Shown here piece after piece: positions 27,759-40,126 of a DNA stretch of 64,000 nucleotides. The stretch is from Asterella californica (taxonomy: Eukaryota > Streptophyta > Marchantiopsida > Marchantiales > Aytoniaceae). The stretch lies in the NCBI GenBank assembly GCA_036924285.1, contig JAYKYS010000012.1:6696001-6760000 (forward strand), given 5' to 3'. Each line of letters opens with the position of its first letter. Positions within the stretch are counted from its first letter, which is position 1. The translations under genes and the position numbers were made by a program. The notes beneath the pieces were generated by a model. That model was given only the letters and a program-made list of their open reading frames with translations, made no database searches and was not told the origin of the DNA.

Positions 27759-29023
27759 GCTCACTCCCTCTACTTCCTGCGTCTACTCCTCGACACACCA
27801 GTCTAATCAACAGGACTGCACGAGGATGTCGTTCCCTGCTCCTAAACTGTCCACTATCTCTATCTACATCTTCGAACCGCTGCTGGTACGAGCATGCAGA
27901 CCCCTCCTGTGTATTCCAAGACTATTCGTATGTTTCCAACGACGGGTGTAGTGTGCCAAGAACTATCTGTCATGTGTCTCTAATGTGTCTAGTCTGCCTG
28001 CACCATAGAATCGATATGGGTGTGCAGCAGCTAGCTCCATTCCTACGCTGCAATTCTACTTATGTCGCTGCCGTGAGAATCAGAGGAGGTGATCACCAAG
28101 GAGAGAGGGGCGCTGACAGGAGGTTGCCACCCCACATGCAAGCGGTTCCTCTTCCTAATTAGCCATCCATTTTGTTGCCTACGCTACCTATGCTGTCACA
28201 TGGTGTCCTAACTAATTTTACATGGAAAACTGCCACCCTTAAGATAGCATGTTTGTTCCTACTAAATCTGGAATTGTCAACCTTCGGTTACTAGCTACTC
28301 TGATTGCTCCGTGGCAATCTCTACCTGATCTGCTCCTATCGGAGCTATTAGCTCGGCTTCTGATGGGCTGGGAAGCCCTGCGCTTACCTCGGGTGTCACT
28401 GAGGTAGCTTCCCTCTCATCGCTCTTCGCTGACCTTGCTGTCGCTACGGCTGCGTCTTCCTCGGCTTCGGCTTCTACTTCGAAAGACGGAAGCGTCTTCT
28501 GGGAAGCAGAGTCGAGTGGTGCGTCTTCGGTCTTCTGAGGCACGGGTGCGGTACTAGGGACCATGGCGACCTCATAGGGGTCCGGGGAAGTCGTTTCCTC
28601 CACGCGGAATACCTGGGAAGACGGCTCGTCTTCTTGTCTTCCAAAAGACATCCTGTCTTCCGGGGCGTCTTCCGGAGTCTTCTCGGCTTCCAACGCTGTC
28701 ACTACCAAGTGCACAGCGAGGTCGAACTCCTCCTTCTCCATTCCGGATCTAGTAGATGGTGCTGGAGCTTGAGAAGATGCAGTTGCAGGTATCGGAAGCG
28801 AGGGAAGACCATAAAGTGTCTTCACTCCCTCTATCTGCCGATCCAAGTACCTGAACATGCTCTCCTGGCATTCCATCAACATTGCCTTGGACTCGCTGTC
28901 CCATCCTCTAGCTAAGGTAAGTAACTTCCTACCCGCGGTGAAGTTAAACTTCTTCCGAAGCGCTTCCACCGACTGTGCTAGCATCCCCTGTGCACGAGCC
29001 TCCCCGCTGCGTCTTCTCAACTG
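27759..29023 (-). repeat. L-family LTR in reverse orientation (R), second segment
   Basis: It continues the reverse LTR that broke off at 5329, starting with the reverse complement of 26640-26690 and running back into the LTR gene. It ends at aactg (29019-29023), where the complete L element enters. The rest of R should follow that element, beyond 64000, starting with a second aactg. 27759-28294 is non-coding LTR tail. Confidence 0.82.
28295..29023 (-). pseudogene. LTR-encoded protein of L, C-terminal part (R copy)
   Basis: It is open from the L insertion to the stop at 28295-28297 and corresponds to about the last 240 codons of the LTR gene: coiled-coil end (ARAQGMLAQSVEALRKKF), TAGRKLLTLARGW and the acidic tail. 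It differs from the other copies at many residues but keeps the frame throughout this part. It is cut upstream by the complete L element. Confidence 0.7.
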
Positions 29024-32000
29024 TGTGGTGCCCACAAATTACAGGATGCACAAATTTTTGAAATTTTTAAGAATAATAACTTGTTTGTATAACTGAAGAA
29101 GCGTTGTTACTTAAGGTTAACAGGAAGATGATCTTAAGAGCTGTTTGTAATAAGAAGTTGACTTCTTCGGAAGACGACCGTCTTCGGAAGAGCGTCTTCA
29201 GAAGATGAGAAGACGGCGGAAGACACCTGTCTTCCAGAAGACAGCGATCGCAAAGGCCAACCGCGAGTTTTCGGGTAAGATAGTGGGTGTACCTACTGGG
29301 GCGCACCGAATAGGTAGGTAGGACGGGGAAGACACCTAAGGTCGAAAACCTAATCTGCGAGGAAGATGCGTAAGGAAGCACATTAGGCACATTCCAACTT
29401 CCCGCAGCACATCGCTTGAGAAGATCGATTGGAGATAGTGAGCTTCGCGAGTTAGCTTTGAGAGAGGAATCGAGTGAGGACATCGAGGTAGGAGAGAATC
29501 AGTTGGCAGCTAGGCGAAGGACGAGGCCGAATTGCTGGGGCACAGAAGACAAAAGAGCGAAGGCGTTTCTGTGAGCTCCCGAGAAGCTGACATTGGAGAG
29601 CAGCGAGTGGAATCGAAGATGGAATCGAGGCGTGGTCGGACATTGACAGCAGGCGCAATCGTGAGGAGTCGCATTTGGAGCTAGGACCAGAGCCAAGAAG
29701 CGCGCGGAGGTCGAAGGTAACTCAGGGAGCAGAAGAAGACTGTAGAGGTTCTTTCCCCTGTTCTTTCCTCTTCCCACTTCTTCTCGCCTTTTCCTGGTAT
29801 TCCCCGCGCTTCCTTGGTTGTGTGCAGGCAGCCTGATCGATTACCCCCACCCCCCCATCTTTCCTATTGAGACATTGGGTGCGGAAGCGCTGCCCAATTT
29901 CTATCAGACATCTCCTTACTTCTTCCCGAGCTCAATTCGAGCTTCCCTACTCCTAGCCCTCAAATTGGAGATCCCAGCTATCAATTTCCCTACCCTACTA
30001 CCTCTCTACCCCCGAAACTTGGAACAGAAAACGATTCGGAAGATGGGAACATCTTCGGAAGATGCTTCTTACACTTGACTGTCTTCGGAAGACTGTCTTC
30101 GGAAGTCGACTGAACACAATTCGTATCAAGAGTGGATTTGCTTTGCTTTTGTGTTTAGAGAGATTTGGTACGAATCCTGAGTGGTGTGGTGAGTTGTTTT
30201 GTTATTTCGAGAAGTTGGAAGTCGGGAACTAGGCCTGTGTCTCCCGGTCTTCCAAGCTTCTCAACTCCACATCTTCCTAGAGAGACTAGAAGACTGGAAG
30301 GCTGGCAAAATGAGCGAGAAGACGTGAGGGTCCAATCGGGTCTCTTCTGTCCGACCCATAGCAGCCATTCCTTCTTCTTCCCAAGCTTAGAAGAGAGTCG
30401 TGAGAATACTTGTGGCAGAATCTGGAGAGAATGGTCGAGGGTCATGTCTTCCCACCGAGCAGCAAGGTTCTCCTGAGTGCGTATGAGAGGTGAGAAGTCA
30501 GAAGAACAGAGTGCAATTGTCTTGAGTCTGTTGTGAGGATAGATTGCGTGTAGGAAGACGAAGACAGGTGAGACCAGTGAAGGGAAGTCTGACTTCGGGA
30601 ACTCTTCCGAGAAAGACATTGAATCGGAAGTTGTCCCGAGTGTCTTCCCAGAGGCCACTGTCACCGCAGGAGCCCGCAACCATCTTCTGAGCTTGTCATG
30701 CACTTATGTTTTGCGAATCTTGTATCTTCTGATAAGAAGTAAGATGTAATGCAAGGTGGGTTGTCTTCTTGGTAATCCATGCGAGGCCTTGCTTAGATAG
30801 GATTGTTTAGATATAGCTCGGAAGACGAGAGCTATCTAGGAAGTATTGTTAGAATCCCGGAAGACGGAGTAGCTGTCTTCTGGAAGACTAGTTTCGTCTT
30901 CTGAGAAGTAGAAGCTAGACTGTGGGCACTCGGGAAGAACTGAGCCTTCAGCTCATAGTAGGTGCTTGTGGTTTAGTGCAACAGATCTTCCAGGTATGTC
31001 GATGCATCCGCGAGGCTTGGTGTTACCAGCGGCAGAATTGGCCGAGGCCACTCCTTTCCTCAAGGAGTTGGGTCTCGACTTCTTCCTGTGGGATTGGAAC
31101 CTCGCAGATCAAGGGCTTCTGGAGGAGGTGTGGGCAGCGTTGCCACCTCGTTACCGTGTACCTGCGAAAGCAGGAGTAGCTCGAGGAAGACCGTCTTCTT
31201 GGACTGAAGACTGGTGGCGCAAGGCTTTTCACAAGCCTGAGTCCGAGAACCGAGGATATTGGTACGAGAAGAAGATCTTGTCTAGGATCGTGAGTTCGTG
31301 GCATGTGCCTGGGAGCACCACCTGCCTTTTCGTGGAAGACAGGCAGGGGAGGAACGGTTGGAAGATAGAATCTTACCGGGAGCCGAAGAAGCGACTTCTG
31401 GCGAAGTTGTTTCTGCACCTCTTTCCCAAGGGGAAAGCGCAGAAGACAAGGTACCTAGGAGATCAGGACGTGGAGTTCCTGGAATCGGTGTGGGATGACG
31501 GAGTGCCCATCTACTGGGGCGCATACATCCACAACTATGTACAGACGGAGCTAGCATACTTAGGTACCCCGGCGGGAGGACACCTGACGTCCTTCCTCTG
31601 CTACTTGTATGTAGCCATGGGGGATCTTAGGGAAGACTAGCTGGCAGTGTATGGGCCAACGGAGCGACAGGAGGTGAAGGAGGAGACCTCGGAAGACGAT
31701 GACCGAGAGGCAGCAGCAACGCCCCCTCCCACTCTGATGCCACAGCTGAGGCCCGGCTCTCACCAGAAGACGCTGCTGGTGAGGGAAGACGAGTCTAGTG
31801 GGTCGGAAGACGCCACGCCACTGAGGAAGATGGGTCCCAGAAGTGTACCGAGGACACCCATCTCCCTCATTCATTCAGGATCGGAGTCCGACTCGGAAGA
31901 AGACCTGCTGAGTACCCGATCAGAGCAGAAGACTGCTTCTACAACGCCTGGAGGTCTTCTGAAGACTCAAGAAGACGAAGGATGGATGGGCGCTCCTGCT

Positions 32001-34953
32001 GCGATGCGAGGAAGCGCAAAGAAGAGAGCCGCTCCTGCCATGAGGAGTCTTCCACCCCGGAAGATGAGAAGAGTAGCTTCTTCTCGTGCGCAGAAGATGA
32101 AGGCCGTAGTGGTGGAAGAGGCTTCCTTGCCTCTGGAAGACGAAGTTCGACACTGCGGAGCGAGTGATGGAGATGAACTTGTCTTCTGCAGGAAGACGAC
32201 TGGAGGAGTTCAGTGCCTACTTCCAGAAGGAGATCCAGCCAGCTATGGAGTTGGTGGAGAAGAGAGCGAGGGCACAGGAGAAGCCCTTACAACCTGGATT
32301 CGGCCTGTGCACCTTGCTGCGACAAGGAGAAGACCAGAAGAAGACGGAGTCGCTGGAAGCTAGTCTCCGCACCACGGAGAAGCTTGCAGCCAGGTACAAG
32401 ACGGAAGCAGCCGCTTCTGCCAAGGAGCTGGTACAGCTTCGGAAGAGCAACCAGGAGTTACAGACGCGGGAACAGCAGCGCAATCAAGAAGTCACCCGAG
32501 TGCGGGAGAAGATCACCGCCCTCGCAGAAGAGCAGACCATATGGAAGACGCAACGAAGAAGCCGCGGAAGCGCGAGCTGCAGTTGAGAAGACCCAAAGGG
32601 AAGCAGCAGAGACCCGTGCACAGAAGATGTTGGCACAGTCGGTGGAAGCGCTTCGGAAGAAGTTCAACTACACCGCGGGTAGGAAGTTACTTACCTTAGC
32701 TAGAGGATGGGACAGCGAGTCCAAAGCGATGTTGGTGGAATGCCGGGAGAGCATGTTCAGGTACTTGGATCGACATATAGAAGGAGTGAAGACACTTTAT
32801 GGTCTTTCCTCGCTTCCGACACCTGCAACCGCATCTTCCCACGCTCCAGCACCATCGACTGGATCCGGAATGGAGAAGGAGGAGTTCGACCTCGCTGTGC
32901 ACTTGGTGGTGACACCGTTGGAAGCCGAGAAGACTCCAGAAGACGTCCCGGAAGACAAGATGTCTTCTGGAAGACAGGAAGACGAGCCGTCTTCCCAGGT
33001 ATTCCGCGTGGAGGAAGCAACTTCACCGGATCTCCATGAGGTCCCCATGGTCCCTAGTCCCGCACCCGTGCCTCAGAAGACGGAAGGAGCACCGGTCGAC
33101 TCCGCTTCCCAGAAGACACTTCTGTCTTCCGAAGCAGAAGCCGAAGCTGAGGAAGACGCAGCAGCAGCGACAGCAGGGCCAGCAAGAGACGATGAGGAGG
33201 AAGCCACCTCAGTGACACCCGAGGTAACTGCAGGGCTTTCTAGCTTATCAAAAGCCGCAATAGGAGCTCCGATAGGAGCAGATCAGGTAGAGATTGCCTC
33301 CGTGCAATCTTAGTAGTTAGTAACTTCATTCACAATTCCAAATATAGTAGAATCGAACATGCTATCTTAAGGATGGCAGTTTTTCCATGTAATATTAGTT
33401 AGGACACCATGTGGCAGCATAGGTAGCGTAGGAAGGACAAGGTGGATGACCAATTCGGGCAGGGGAACCGCTTGCATGTGAGGTGACAACCTCCTGTCAG
33501 CGCCTCTCTCTCCCTGGTGGTCGCCTCCCCTGGTTCTCACGGCAGCAACATAAGTAGGATAGCAGAGTAGGAGATAGAGTTCTGCCTGTGCTACCAGTTT
33601 GGTAGAATTCTGTAGCGACTGCACACATCGATTCTATGGTGCAGGCGGACGAGACACATTAGAGCAGAAGGACAGGATAGGTGGTTCTTCGCACTACACC
33701 CGTTGATGAAAACATACGAATAGTCTTGGAATATACAAGAGGGGTCTGCATACTCGTACCAGCAGTGGTTCGAAGATGTAGATAGAAGTAGTGGACAGTC
33801 TAGGAACAGGGAACGGCATCCTCGTGTAGTCCTGTTAGCTAGGCTGGTGTGTCGAGGAGTAGACGCATGAAGTAGAGGGAGTGAGCTTCCCAATGCCATT
33901 GTGACTTCTTCTCGGGGAATAGATTGTGGATTTGAGTGCAGAAGCTTTGTCCATGTCTTCTGGATGGTGGGTCCATTGAATTCGCTCCCAATTGTGCATG
34001 GGAAGTGTTCTTCTTGAGTGGCGGTGACTGTCAGCAGTTGTGGAAGTGTAGCTTGACTTGTTCAGTAGAGCACTTGGGATCTACGTACGAACGGTCTTCT
34101 GAGTAAGGGATCCCAGAAGACAGAGCAGTCAGAGCAGCGAAGTGAAGAAGAAAGAAGCCTTCTTCCCGCAACAGAAGACGACATCCTCGAGTAGAAGACG
34201 GTGCAACAGTACTCACGTTTGTTGTCTTCCTCCCCAAACTATTACAAGCAGGGATGGCTTGTTAGTCAGGATCCGGACTAGAAGCCTGTCGGAATCTTAA
34301 TTTACTCTTTTCATCTTGTTTTCTCTTGTTTGGATTTTCTCTTCTTCCCCATCTTCCCTCATCTTCCCCATCCTCTTACCTTCTTCTAGTGAGTTTCCGA
34401 TACTTCTATTGAGCTTCCGTGAAGGTGAATGTCGTTGTAGTGCTGCAGGAAGACCATTTCCGTAGGCAGAAGCTTGGGAAGGCTACAAGGGGCATACACC
34501 CTGTGATTTATCTAACCCGTTGGAATGTGAGTGTGAGAATAAGGTGTAACAACCGTTACTAGTCGACTTCTGCAAAGCAGGGCAGCCTTCTGAGGTGTGA
34601 GAAGACGAGTTGAACCCCCAGAAGACGAGAATCGCTTCGGGAAGACGGTATCGAGAAGACCGGAAGAAGCAACCTGGAGACAGGAAGATCGTCTTCTCGA
34701 GCTTCCCTGTGAATAGTTGTGTGATATTGTCATTGGTAGTTGGTTGTTTAGTTCCAGAGCACCATTTGGCGTGCCTAGGAAGACGTGTTGTTTTGTGTGG
34801 TTTTGTGAAAAGATGGGATTTCTAGGCAAAACCCGTGTGTTTGTGTGTTTGAACAGATCTTAGAACTTAGAGCAGCGTTACTTGTGCAAATCCTCTGTGG
34901 GAACGATATCTTGTATACTAAATGGGCAATAGGAGAAATCCTACGTCACTACA
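29024..34953 (+). repeat. L-family 5' LTR, 5930 bp
   Basis: It starts TGTGGTGCCCAC and ends ACGTCACTACA, the ends defined by the duplication-flanked solo LTR. It contains the LTR gene (30996-33313). 29024-30995 and 33314-34953 are non-coding and hold dense GAAGAC/GTCTTC motifs, including the pair GTCTTCGGAAGAC at about 30079-30105. I see no clear TATA box. Confidence 0.87.
30996..33313 (+). pseudogene. LTR-encoded protein of L (5' LTR copy), stop and two frameshifts
   Basis: It begins at ATG 30996. TAG at 31638 replaces a CAG codon of the other copies. An extra t near 32146 and an extra a near 32562 shift the frame. Otherwise the product is as described at 7326: WGAYIHNYVQTELAYLG and PFLCYLYVAMGDL in the globular part, an acidic Ser-rich linker, a coiled coil (SNQELQTREQQRNQEVTRVR) and an acidic tail. 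The breaks differ from those of the other copies, so each decayed on its own from an intact gene. Confidence 0.7.
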
Positions 34954-34972
34954 TATAGTGAGGAACCATTTT

Positions 34973-34990
34973 TGGCGCCGCTGCCGGGGA
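34973..34990 (+). other. Primer-binding site of L
   Basis: TGGCGCCGCTGCCGGGGA differs at one base from the complement of plant tRNA-Asp(GTC), TGGCGCCGTTGCCGGGGA. It lies 19 bp after the LTR end, a longer gap than in A or B. 34991-35474 is leader with no gene that I can support. Confidence 0.8.
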
Positions 34991-35474
34991 TTTCATCTTA
35001 GTAACTTCTGTTCTAAGCTTCCTGGATCTGTGTGCCATTAGTTAGGTTCGTTTCGAACTAACTTCGATTGTAGTTGAATGTGTTGTGGGACTTTATCTTG
35101 CTAGAAGACAGAAACCGCAACCAGAAGCTGATAAGATACATTAGGGAAGTTGGAAGAAGCCGCTTCCCTGCTTCCAAGAACTCCTTGGAAGACTCGATCT
35201 TGGAAGATTGCAGTGAATGCAACCAGAAGCAGGAGAAGAAGACGTTCTGAACTTGTGATCGGTTGTTCAGTCATTTTGTCTCCCAGATCTATTGGTAGAA
35301 GAATAGAGACATTGGTTCTCAGTACTCTGGTGGATGCCTCCGACAGGAGGAAGAAGCAGAAGACGCACGGGTAAAGATCTTGAGTGGGTAAACTCACCCC
35401 AGCGAACCGGTTCTAGAGAACAGCGGATATCCCTGAGACACCGAAGGAAAGAAGAAGAGCTCAGGAAGATCTGA

Positions 35475-36666
35475 TCGGTAGAGTTGGAAGAGCCTTCCAT
35501 CTCGAGCATAATTTTTGGCGAAGACAGAAACCAACCGGGTGATCACGTGTATAAAGTAGATTTTGGTACTGGTTACTCGGAAGACGTCTTTCCTAGTGCG
35601 GAAGAAGCTTTTCAAGGTGAGAGAAGACTAGAGGAGATTGTCCCAGACGTCTCGGAAGGTAGCAGTGACAGTAGCTCTGACTCAAAAGACGACCTTCGTG
35701 ATTCAGACAGACTTGGACCTTCGAGAAGACCATCTCCACCACCTGGACCTGAGGAAGAAAGAAGTTGGCAGTCGCACCAGCCGGCAGTCGACATGGCTTT
35801 CCACACTCGGCAGAAGTACCATCCGTACGACGATGATGCTGACGCGGACGACTTCATCACGATGTTCGAGACCATCTCTAGATCCAACAAGGAAGACGCT
35901 GATGTTGACAGACTCCGTGTATTTCCCAGTTTGAACGTAGGGAAGGGAAGGAAGTGGATGAGTAAGACGTTGGATGATGGTGTAGTAATGGCCGCTTGGG
36001 CTACTCTGAAGGCAGCTTTTCTGAAGAGGTTCAGAGGAGTGGGCTACGATCGTATGACCCTCATAGAACTTCAGAGACTCGAACGGAAGAAGAAAGAGAC
36101 ACTGCGGGATTACACCGAGAGGTTTGAAGATCTCTTGGATCACATCCCTCAGAACCAAGGAAGACCCGGCTACTGTGCACAGCAAGCTGTGGACTGGTAC
36201 TTGGGAGGATTGTCTCAGGATATGGAATTGTACTGCAGAAGAGGAGGAAGTGATGATTTAGCAGAGGTACAGAAGCATGCCGAGCAGTATGAAACCTCGA
36301 GCATCACTCGAAATATGACGAAAGACAGAGGGAAGGCCTCGAAGAAGTCCAAGAAGTCGAAGAAGTCTTCTCGGAAGTCCAAGAAGAAGTCCAAGTCCAC
36401 TGAAACTGATAACAGTGATTCGGAAGCATCTTCTACTTCTGAACAGTCTACTGTCGAAAGTTCAGACTCCGAATCTGAACAAGAGAAGAAGACGCGAAAG
36501 AAGAAGAAGGAGAAGACGCGAGCAAGGGAGGAAGTTGTGCAGAAGATGCCTCAAACTCAGATCATTCAGTCTGCACCTGATCCTCGTATCGATGAGGTTC
36601 TGAAGCAGTTTGCCGACCTGAAAGTTCATCTTCTGAACCAGAAGGACAAGCGGAACCAGCCTACGG
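35475..36666 (+). pseudogene. L-family Gag, cut by the G LTR
   Basis: The frame is open from 35475; the first ATG is at 35793, and the acidic Ser/Asp-rich part before it may be read from a lost start. After that ATG comes a Gag capsid-like region: YDDDADADDFITMFETISR, then AAWATLKAAFLKRFRGVGYD and LRDYTERFEDLLDHI, the usual Retrotrans_gag layout. A Lys/Ser-rich tract (KKSKKSKKSSRKSKKKSK), an acidic tract and a basic tract follow. It is interrupted at 36667 by the G LTR, whose first codons give a false end, VS-stop. No zinc knuckle is reached. Confidence 0.7.
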
Positions 36667-37530
36667 TGTCGTAGGGCGTGAAATGTGGTCTAGGAATACA
36701 CGGGGTATCTGGCTGTAGAGAGATACAACTGGATCTACGACCTAACCGATGAAAACTTATGCTCTCACTTTCTAATCTATCAGTCTTTTTTGTAGGTTAC
36801 TAGCGATCTAACTTGACCCAAGTGCAACACATGTGCATCGCACAAATGACTCGGAGCTCGATTCCACTCTAGATAAAGGCAAGGCTCATACACGGTACGT
36901 GTCTGCTTTAGATCCCAAGCACTTTTCATACAATCTCTCATCAACATCCGCTTCACTACTTCTTCTCGACAAACTACCTAAATTGTAGACTCTGACCTTC
37001 TATTGTTCGCTGATACGAGTTTGCTCAGGGAGATGCCCACAGCAAGGACCGCCTACTACACAAGCTTCTCAACGATATAAGACATATCGGCAGCAAACAG
37101 CTAGAAACTCGGGGCGTGACACCGAGGATAACGGTACCTCAACTTCAGCAAGACGTGGCACCTCCACTGAGCGTGATCGCCGTACCAATCTCACAATACA
37201 GCCTCCTTGTCATCCACACGACACCTCCAAGAAGCACACCTCCCATCTTCAAGTCGTTTTTTGTTCAACTCCAACCAAGAGATTTGAGCGAAATCTCTCT
37301 ACGTCTTTCTCGTCTCGCTGCAAACTGAACTTTGACAATCTCGTGCCTTCACCTCGATTATCCAATCAGGCTCAAACTTCACAAGACATCCCCTCTGACC
37401 CTTCTCTACTACTGTATGAAATTTCAGTCTCAGATCTGAACCCAACTGTATGCGATGAATCAAGCCACCCGCCTGTGCTAACTTATGAGCTTTACAGATC
37501 TCGATGGTCAAAATCCTAGATCTCCACACA
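35829..37530 (+). repeat. 1.7 kb direct duplication, left copy (L gag + G LTR)
   Basis: It is repeated at 44597-46298 with about eight differences by eye. It spans the 3' part of L gag and the first 864 bp of the G LTR, so the duplicated unit already contained the G insertion junction at 36666/36667. Confidence 0.88.
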
Positions 37531-38204
37531 ATTCTCTTACCCAATTGAACTGAAATTTCACATGTGACTAGCTGATAGGGCACACTCTCATCCTGGAAAG
37601 TTTCACTCAGCGATCCAATCCCATGTGCACGGAGCAACTCAAGCTTTGAATCCAAAGAAAGCGGTTTTACTCATACCTCTCAACTGTAACAGTCAACTTC
37701 AATCGATCATTTCAGGAGCAAATCCAACCCAAATGTAGGATTGTTTTACATCAATACAACCAGCACGGAGTGAACTACTCGATCCCTTTGACAGCTTTTA
37801 AAGATCACCTCTCAAACTCTCGGATCACTCCAAAACGTGGCTCGGGGTACCGATTTGACCCCCTGACTTTCAACGTCCATCCCTCTCTCCTCAGAACTCC
37901 AAATCGCATGATCTTTGTCTCCAGAGTGTAGCCCGTCTCGAGAGCTTTCCAACAAGACCACTCACTCCTCAAATGACCCCCGGGAAGACCTCCAAAACCC
38001 TAAAGCCGTCTGCAGATCTGGAATAGAGTTGATTGGTCGAAAATAGACCAATAAGAAAACAGATCTGGAAACCTCTTTTGTCCTTTACTTGGTACCCTAG
38101 AACAACTATAACCTTACTATCCTCTCATGCCTTCAAGGCATCGGCCCCAACCTTAGGTTAATTACATTCGTCGAACTATAGAGATCGTACTTAACACTTA
38201 AGAT

Positions 38205-38408
38205 TCAGTACAAGGTCAAGATGACGACCTGGAACCGATTTACGACGAAAGGTACTACAAAAGGAAATGGAGAAGCCATCACTTGATTACAGTACTCCTC
38301 CCCAAAGTTCCTTGCGATCCACGCACGATGATTGATCTTCCGCCGACAGTGACATCGAACATCCACCCAGACGTTGAAAGGGATGTTGGCTGGATAATTC
38401 AAGTCCAT
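38205..38408 (-). CDS. Small protein, 67 aa, FGEE/PFPF family (G LTR)
   Basis: It is the same gene as 637-834, with two extra residues near VDVRCHCRRK. The core NFGEEYCNQVMASPFPFVVP is kept. It begins 9 bp after the stop of the 71-aa gene. The function is unknown. Confidence 0.58.
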   Translation of the reverse strand: MDLNYPANIPFNVWVDVRCHCRRKINHRAWIARNFGEEYCNQVMASPFPFVVPFVVNRFQVVILTLY

Positions 38409-38417
38409 TGGCCCTCT

Positions 38418-38633
38418 TCAAAGTAAGATGTACACTGTCAAGTCCCAGTCCTCTCCATACGTGACGATTGATAAGATCACCGGAGTAGGCGAGTCCATCA
38501 TCCTCCCCATGAATTCTTCTCCAAAGTAGGCGACGAACCACTGTCGAAAGTGATCGCGGTGGATCAAGTGAAGCTTGATATGAAACGGGTTCGGAAATGG
38601 CAGATTTGGAACTCGATTCAGTCCTCCATCCAT
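38418..38633 (-). CDS. Small protein, 71 aa, FGEE family (G LTR)
   Basis: It is the same gene as 844-1059 with a few substitutions and no frame break. It carries YFGEEFMGRMMDSPTPVILS and ends LTVYILL. It is first of the pair in the element's orientation, about 320 bp into the LTR. Confidence 0.6.
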   Translation of the reverse strand: MDGGLNRVPNLPFPNPFHIKLHLIHRDHFRQWFVAYFGEEFMGRMMDSPTPVILSIVTYGEDWDLTVYILL

Positions 38634-38953
38634 GAATACAACTCCTGCCGCTCCTTCTTATCACGTAAGACACTAATACACACTCATGAAAACTACCCCT
38701 CCAGAAGAATACCTCACAAACCCCCAACCCACTATCTTATACCTATGTTTGACAACAAGAGCCATTCACGCGAACGTTCACGGATCATTGAGTCGGCACA
38801 TCTTGTTATCGTGCGATCTCACAGCCAGATCTCTGTGAACGTGACACCTAATACCCTCTCATGCGAACTACACAAAAGGTTCACTGAACACAAAAGAAAA
38901 CACAACACCCGTTCTACACTGAATTCACATGTGGGACGTCTCACAACACGACA

Positions 38954-38965
38954 TCCACCCCCTCT
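38954..38965 (-). other. Polypurine tract of G
   Basis: The minus strand reads agagggggtgga directly before the LTR start TGTCGTGTTG. This position fixes the inner LTR boundary. Confidence 0.65.
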
Positions 38966-39019
38966 AAACCTACGCATCCTTCGGCATGCGCCACAAACAC
39001 TTACAAGTTGTGGACGGCA

Positions 39020-40120
39020 TCACACAACGTCTTCGTCGTCTTGGATGATGTCATCGTTATCAGCATCCTCAAGAACCAACTCATCCTCGTCGTCGTCCAA
39101 GAGATCAAACTCCACTCCGACTTCTTCCACGCTTATCTCTTCATCTCGTTTCTTGAAGAGTTTCACACGCTTTGCTGCAATGGGAACTTTGAACTTTGAT
39201 CCATCAAGCTCCCGAAGTGAATATGTAGCATTGTCATGTTCAACAAGAACCACATATGGTCCAAACCACCGCTTAGAGAATTTTCTAAGAGCACTATGTT
39301 GGTTGTCCAAGCTACAATCATACACCAACACCCAATCGCCTTCCTTAATCTCCTTTGGCCGCAACCGGTGACGCTCATCAAACCTGCCCTTATTCTTCAA
39401 CCGAGCCTTTCTCAATCTATCAAATGCAATCTCTATGTCCTCGGGTCTTCTTTCCAGTTGACGAATCCGAAGCGCAAGAAGATCCTCCTTAGACATATTA
39501 TCCTCCCAAGGTAGAACGCTCCAAGTAGGAATGTGCTCCTCGATGGGCATGATAGGTTTTTGCCCTTGCATTAGCTCCGTTGGCATGTACCCAGTCACTG
39601 AACTATGTGTGCAGCGATCAGCCCATAAAGCAAAAGATAAGAACCTTGGCCACTCCTTCACCCTTCCTCTACAAGCTTTCACAATGGCTTTAACAATAGG
39701 AGGATGACCTCGCTCACTCTTAGCATTCCCTTCTGGATTGTAGGCCGTAGTAAGAGCTAGTTTCACCCCGCATCTCTCAAAGAACTGCTTAGCTTCGAGA
39801 GTATTCAGCTCTCCACGATCTGCTGTAATCTTCCCAACACACCCGTACCTACAGATCACGTCCTCCAACAAGAATCTGCAAACTCCTTCAGTGGACTTTG
39901 TACGCAAAGCCCGTCCTTCTACTTGTTTGGACAGATCCTCTCGTGCAAGAGCCAAATATCGCATTTGCCATATCCCTATTGGCATGATAACCAGATCTAC
40001 TACCCATTTATAATGGATTGCAAGCGGATACGTAGGATGCAAACCGTCTCGATGTCTGATCTCTGAGTATATCTGACAAGTCTGACACAATTCTACGAAC
40101 CTCACAACATCTCTACACAT
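39020..40120 (-). pseudogene. G-family integrase, core and C-terminus
   Basis: It contains the CxxC half of the zinc site (CQTCQ), the first catalytic Asp in WVVDLVIMPIG, the second in TADRGE, and the Glu in NAKSERGH, so the D,D,E set is present. A GPY-type block, RWFGPYVVLVEHDNATYSL, and a very acidic tail follow. TGA at 40124-40126, where a Trp codon is expected, separates it from the HH half upstream. SERGH...VKACRGRVKEW and SVTGYMPTEL resemble integrases I associate with fungal gypsy elements; that is from memory of motifs, not a search. Confidence 0.75.
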
Positions 40121-40126
40121 GTTACG

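Larger units (their letters stand above)
36667..38953 (-). repeat. G-family 3' LTR, 2287 bp
   Basis: On the plus strand it starts TGTCGTAGGGCGTG and ends CAACACGACA, giving inverted ends TGTCGT/ACGACA. Next comes tccaccccctct, the reversed polypurine tract. The inner 1.38 kb is the same sequence as window positions 1-1378. It contains two small genes (38205-38408, 38418-38633). 36667-38204 holds nothing else that I can support. Confidence 0.8.

Noticed and set aside
30988..31000. cag|gtatgt near the start of the L LTR gene as a 5' splice site
   Set aside because: It fits a donor consensus, but the solo LTR has cagcatgatg there, and no matching acceptor could be argued. The ATG inside it is the likely start of the gene.
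35150..35374. 74-codon frame in the L leader
   Set aside because: It has no second copy to compare and overlaps a minus-strand frame of similar size; composition follows the GAAG-rich DNA. I do not support it as a gene.
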